A stretch of 64,000 nt of DNA from NCBI RefSeq assembly GCF_014191545.1, contig NZ_AP023361.1, positions 1,640,501 to 1,704,500 of the forward strand, read 5' to 3'. Source of the DNA: Terrihabitans soli. Its GTDB lineage: Bacteria > Pseudomonadota > Alphaproteobacteria > Rhizobiales > Methylopilaceae. Position 1 is the first letter of the stretch; every line of letters starts with the position of its first letter. The position numbers and the translations under genes were made by a program. Below are positions 61,405 through 64,000 of the stretch, piece by piece. Under the pieces are notes generated by a model, which worked only from the letters and a program-made list of their open reading frames with translations, did no database searches and was not told the DNA's origin.

Positions 61405-63647
61405 GCGCCTACTTCCGTTTTTGTTTCTTGTTGTTCTTCAGTCGCAGCGTTTTGCGGAAGCCACAAAGTGACTCGCGCGCCACGCCCTCCCAGACTGACC
61501 GCCGGGGCATCGGCGAGTTCGATACCGCCACCATGCTCTTCCAGAATCTTGGTAACGATGGCGAGACCAAGGCCGGTGCCTTTCTCGCGCGTCGTCATAT
61601 ATGGCTCGAGGAGGCGCGATCGGTTTTCCGTTGGCAGCCCCAAACCATTATCTGTCACCGCGATGGAGATGCGGGTCTGATCGGAGCGCACCTCGACGAG
61701 GATACGCCCCTCGCCGCGCTCGGACTCGGAGACCGCCGCGATGCTTTCCGCCGCGTTCTTCACGATATTGGTCACCGCCTGCGACATAAGGCGATCGTCG
61801 AAACGGGCGATGAGCGGATCGTCCGGCGCGGTGAGATCCATGGTGATTTCCGGATAGCCGACCCGCATCATCATCACTGCGCGGCGCACCGATTCGGACA
61901 CGTTGGCAGGCTCGATCACGGGCTTGGGCATCCGCGCGAAGGACGAGAATTCGTCCACCATGCGTTTGATGTCTTCAACTTGGCGGACGATCGTGTCGGT
62001 ACACTGATCGAACACTTCGCGGTCTTCGGTGATGTTCTTGCCGTATTTGCGGCGGATGCGCTCGGCCGAAAGCTGAATGGGTGTCAGCGGGTTCTTGATC
62101 TCGTGCGCGATGCGGCGGGCAACGTCCGCCCAGGCCGAGGTGCGCTGCGCGGTGACGAGGTCCGTAATATCGTCAAGCGTGACGACATAGCCGTGTTCGG
62201 GCGCCACCGATTGCTCGCGCGTGACGCGGACATTGACCGTCCGCTCGCGGCCGGCGCGGGTGAAGGTGACGGTACCTTGAACGCGATTGCGGCCGGTCGT
62301 CGCCTCATCCATGAGCTCGACGAATTCCGGCGCGAGATCGGCGAGCGGCCGGTGCAGCATTTCTTCTTCGCTTGCGCCGAAAAGCTGGCTTGCGCTTCGG
62401 TTGACGAGGGTAATGCGGCCGTCCCCGGTAAGACCGATCACTCCGGCGGTGACGCCCGACAGAACGGCTTCCGTAAAGCGGCGGCGTTCGTCGATCTGTT
62501 CCGAGGCTTCGAGTAGCGCGTTGCGCTGCGTTCTGAGCTGCGCCGTCATGCGGTTGAAGGTCTCGGAAAGACCGCCGAGATCGCCCTCGCCTTTGCCGTG
62601 CGGCACCTGAACATAAAGATTGCCGGCGGCGACCTGATCGGCTGCGCCGATAAGGCGGCTGATCGGCGAGACAAGACGGTTTGCGAAGGCAAGACCGATC
62701 CAGATCGCGGCGAGAAGCAAGGTGAGGCCGATGACGAGATACATCAGGCCGAACGCCACCTGCACGCCGAAGCGGCGCCGGTCGAGCGCGATATATTCGG
62801 CGGCCGCGGCTTCCGTCATGCGCAGATAATGGGTCGCGCGCGGATCGACGGCGCGCACCACAAACACCCACAGATCGTCATAGCCCTGCAGCTTGAACAC
62901 CGCGCCGATCAGATTGGCGCTGTTCGGCGACAGGATCGCCGGCTCCTTGTCGGTCGCCTGGGTGAAGGCATTGGGCGGCGGCATCTGTACCGGACGGCCG
63001 CCATCATTGGCGGCACGCTCGACCACCGTCAGGTCGCGTTTGATGATGTAGGTCGCCTGCATGCCGCGGATGGTCGACTGGACGGTGACAAGATCGCGGA
63101 AGCGATCGCGCTCATTGTCGAAAAGCGGACGGGCGCGGTTGATATCGCTGGCCATGGCGAGCGTTTCGGCGCGGATGGTGCGAAACTGTTCTTCGAGATA
63201 GGCGCGCGAGACGACGAGCGCGTTGTCGACAATGGTGCGGGCGCGGGTCGAGAACCATTGGTCGAGGCCTCGGTCGAGCGTGATGACGGCCACGGCCGCC
63301 AGCAGCAGTGCCGGCGTCACCGCGATAATGCCGAAGAGAAGAATGACCTGCTTATGAAGGCCGGCGCCCGCCCGCTTGCGGTGACGGGCCAGGACCAGAA
63401 CGCGCGCCTGCCAGACAATGATGCCGAGCAAGAGCACGCCGAAGCCGACATTGATGCAAAGCGTGGTGACGACGACGGTATGGGTCGGCGAAAGCGGGGT
63501 CAGCCCGGCGAGGACCAGAAAGGTCGTTAGCGTCGACAGCAGGGCCAGAACGAGGATGACGAAGCCCACCCGGGACGGGCCGGGCGGCGCAACCGAAATC
63601 GGCTCCGGGGTCTGCGATCCTGCAGCGCTCAGCGTATCGATGGCCAC
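61401..63647 (-). CDS. ntrY: Nitrogen sensor kinase NtrY
   Basis: 748 residues with several N-terminal helices (about 27-95), a periplasmic region, a HAMP segment (LVSPISRLIGAADQVAAGNLYV), a PAS domain and a kinase core. The H-box is RRIAHEIKNPLTPIQLSAERI, N-box NIVKNAAES and G-box GTGLGLAIVTKILE. It phosphorylates NtrX in response to nitrogen or redox state. GTG start; part of the ntrBC-ntrYX block. Confidence 0.94.
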   Translation of the reverse strand: MAIDTLSAAGSQTPEPISVAPPGPSRVGFVILVLALLSTLTTFLVLAGLTPLSPTHTVVVTTLCINVGFGVLLLGIIVWQARVLVLARHRKRAGAGLHKQVILLFGIIAVTPALLLAAVAVITLDRGLDQWFSTRARTIVDNALVVSRAYLEEQFRTIRAETLAMASDINRARPLFDNERDRFRDLVTVQSTIRGMQATYIIKRDLTVVERAANDGGRPVQMPPPNAFTQATDKEPAILSPNSANLIGAVFKLQGYDDLWVFVVRAVDPRATHYLRMTEAAAAEYIALDRRRFGVQVAFGLMYLVIGLTLLLAAIWIGLAFANRLVSPISRLIGAADQVAAGNLYVQVPHGKGEGDLGGLSETFNRMTAQLRTQRNALLEASEQIDERRRFTEAVLSGVTAGVIGLTGDGRITLVNRSASQLFGASEEEMLHRPLADLAPEFVELMDEATTGRNRVQGTVTFTRAGRERTVNVRVTREQSVAPEHGYVVTLDDITDLVTAQRTSAWADVARRIAHEIKNPLTPIQLSAERIRRKYGKNITEDREVFDQCTDTIVRQVEDIKRMVDEFSSFARMPKPVIEPANVSESVRRAVMMMRVGYPEITMDLTAPDDPLIARFDDRLMSQAVTNIVKNAAESIAAVSESERGEGRILVEVRSDQTRISIAVTDNGLGLPTENRSRLLEPYMTTREKGTGLGLAIVTKILEEHGGGIELADAPAVSLGGRGARVTLWLPQNAATEEQQETKTEVGA

Positions 63648-63744
63648 TTCGTCCCCGCCCTTGTGAGGGCCCCACTCTTAACGCGACTGATGCACGCGCG
63701 CGACAGTGTTGTTTGAATGTGACAGCTTCGGGGCGAATTGCGAC

Positions 63745-63776
63745 TTTTACCGGGCGTCGGCGATTTTACCGGGCGT
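63745..63776. repeat. 19-base tandem duplication at the ntrC stop
   Basis: TTTTACCGGGCGT occurs at 63745-63757 and again at 63764-63776. The second copy encodes the ntrC stop (TAA read on the minus strand) and the last codons. The first is in the ntrC-ntrY gap. Confidence 0.7.
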
Positions 63777-64000
63777 TCCGGATAACCCTCAGATCCAGAT
63801 CACGAATTTTCTTCCGGAGGGTGTTCCGGTTGAGCCCCAGCAACTCGGCCGCGCGGATCTGATTTCCACGGGTTGCTGCAAGGGCGGCCCCGAGAAGCGG
63901 CTGCTCGATCTCCCGGAGAATCCGGTGATAGAGCCCGGGAGGCGGCAGGGCCTCCCCATACTGGCCGAAATAATTCGACAGGAAGCGCTCGACCGCCGGA
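63766..64000 (-). CDS. ntrC: Nitrogen regulator NtrC, C-terminus only
   Basis: The last 77 residues of a protein that continues beyond the window. The end shows [20 protein letters not shown] and then [16 protein letters not shown], the Fis-type DNA-binding helix-turn-helix of NtrC. Position upstream of ntrYX is the normal order. NtrC activates sigma54-dependent nitrogen genes. Confidence 0.9.
   Translation of the reverse strand, partial: PAVERFLSNYFGQYGEALPPPGLYHRILREIEQPLLGAALAATRGNQIRAAELLGLNRNTLRKKIRDLDLRVIRNAR

Overview
The window looks like a chromosomal segment of a GC-rich alphaproteobacterium, most likely of the order Hyphomicrobiales (Rhizobiales). The best evidence is at the right end, where ntrC (C-terminus only), ntrY, ntrX, trkA, dat, hfq, hflX and mazG lie in the order known from that group. 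A second conserved housekeeping block is rlpA, a dacC-like gene, tmk, holB, metG, tatD and an MBL-fold gene. I cannot name a genus from sequence reading alone.

Layout. 1-5.6 kb, minus strand: a small hypothetical gene, a YciF-type ferritin-like protein, a hybrid sensor kinase, moaA and a GNAT-type acetyltransferase. A lone tRNA-Ser(TGA) follows. 5.9-8.7 kb: a tightly overlapping PepSY / cytochrome b561 / response regulator / sensor kinase operon. 8.8-12 kb: a methyltransferase, an Lnb-like DUF4105 protein and an AI-2E-family permease. 12.1-22.2 kb: an arginine:ornithine-type antiporter and arginine deiminase, then an RND efflux pair, an MFS permease, a Trp/Arg-rich exported protein and a second ArcD-like permease.

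22.2-38.7 kb is the most unusual part. Four FNR/FixK boxes, three of them the identical perfect palindrome TTGATCTAGATCAA, sit before or between genes for an HdeD-like protein, a DUF3302/HlyD pair, a DUF3300/DUF2950 pair, a small membrane protein and a long Orn/Lys/Arg-type decarboxylase. A Crp/Fnr regulator without an FNR iron-sulfur cysteine cluster lies among them. The decarboxylase is followed by an AspT exchanger, a strong terminator hairpin, GltS, a TAXI-type binding lipoprotein overlapping gltS by four bases, a Cys-rich repeat protein and an OmpA-like protein. My reading (inference) is an oxygen-responsive island joining amino-acid catabolism, exchange transport, acid tolerance and envelope remodelling.

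38.8-42.1 kb: a dCache-GGDEF-EAL protein translationally coupled to an orphan Bug-type binding protein. 42.2-49.4 kb: cell wall and information-processing genes, including a PBP5-like protein whose SxN and KTG motifs are degenerate. 49.5-55 kb: two VOC proteins, an amidohydrolase, a DoxX-like membrane protein, a MOSC protein, and a LAB_N/GT2 pair probably acting on lipid-linked sugars. 55.2-64 kb: the mazG-hflX-hfq-dat-trkA-ntrX-ntrY-ntrC block. No gene-free stretch exceeds about 300 bases, and I saw no CRISPR array, rRNA gene, insertion sequence, prophage or integrase.
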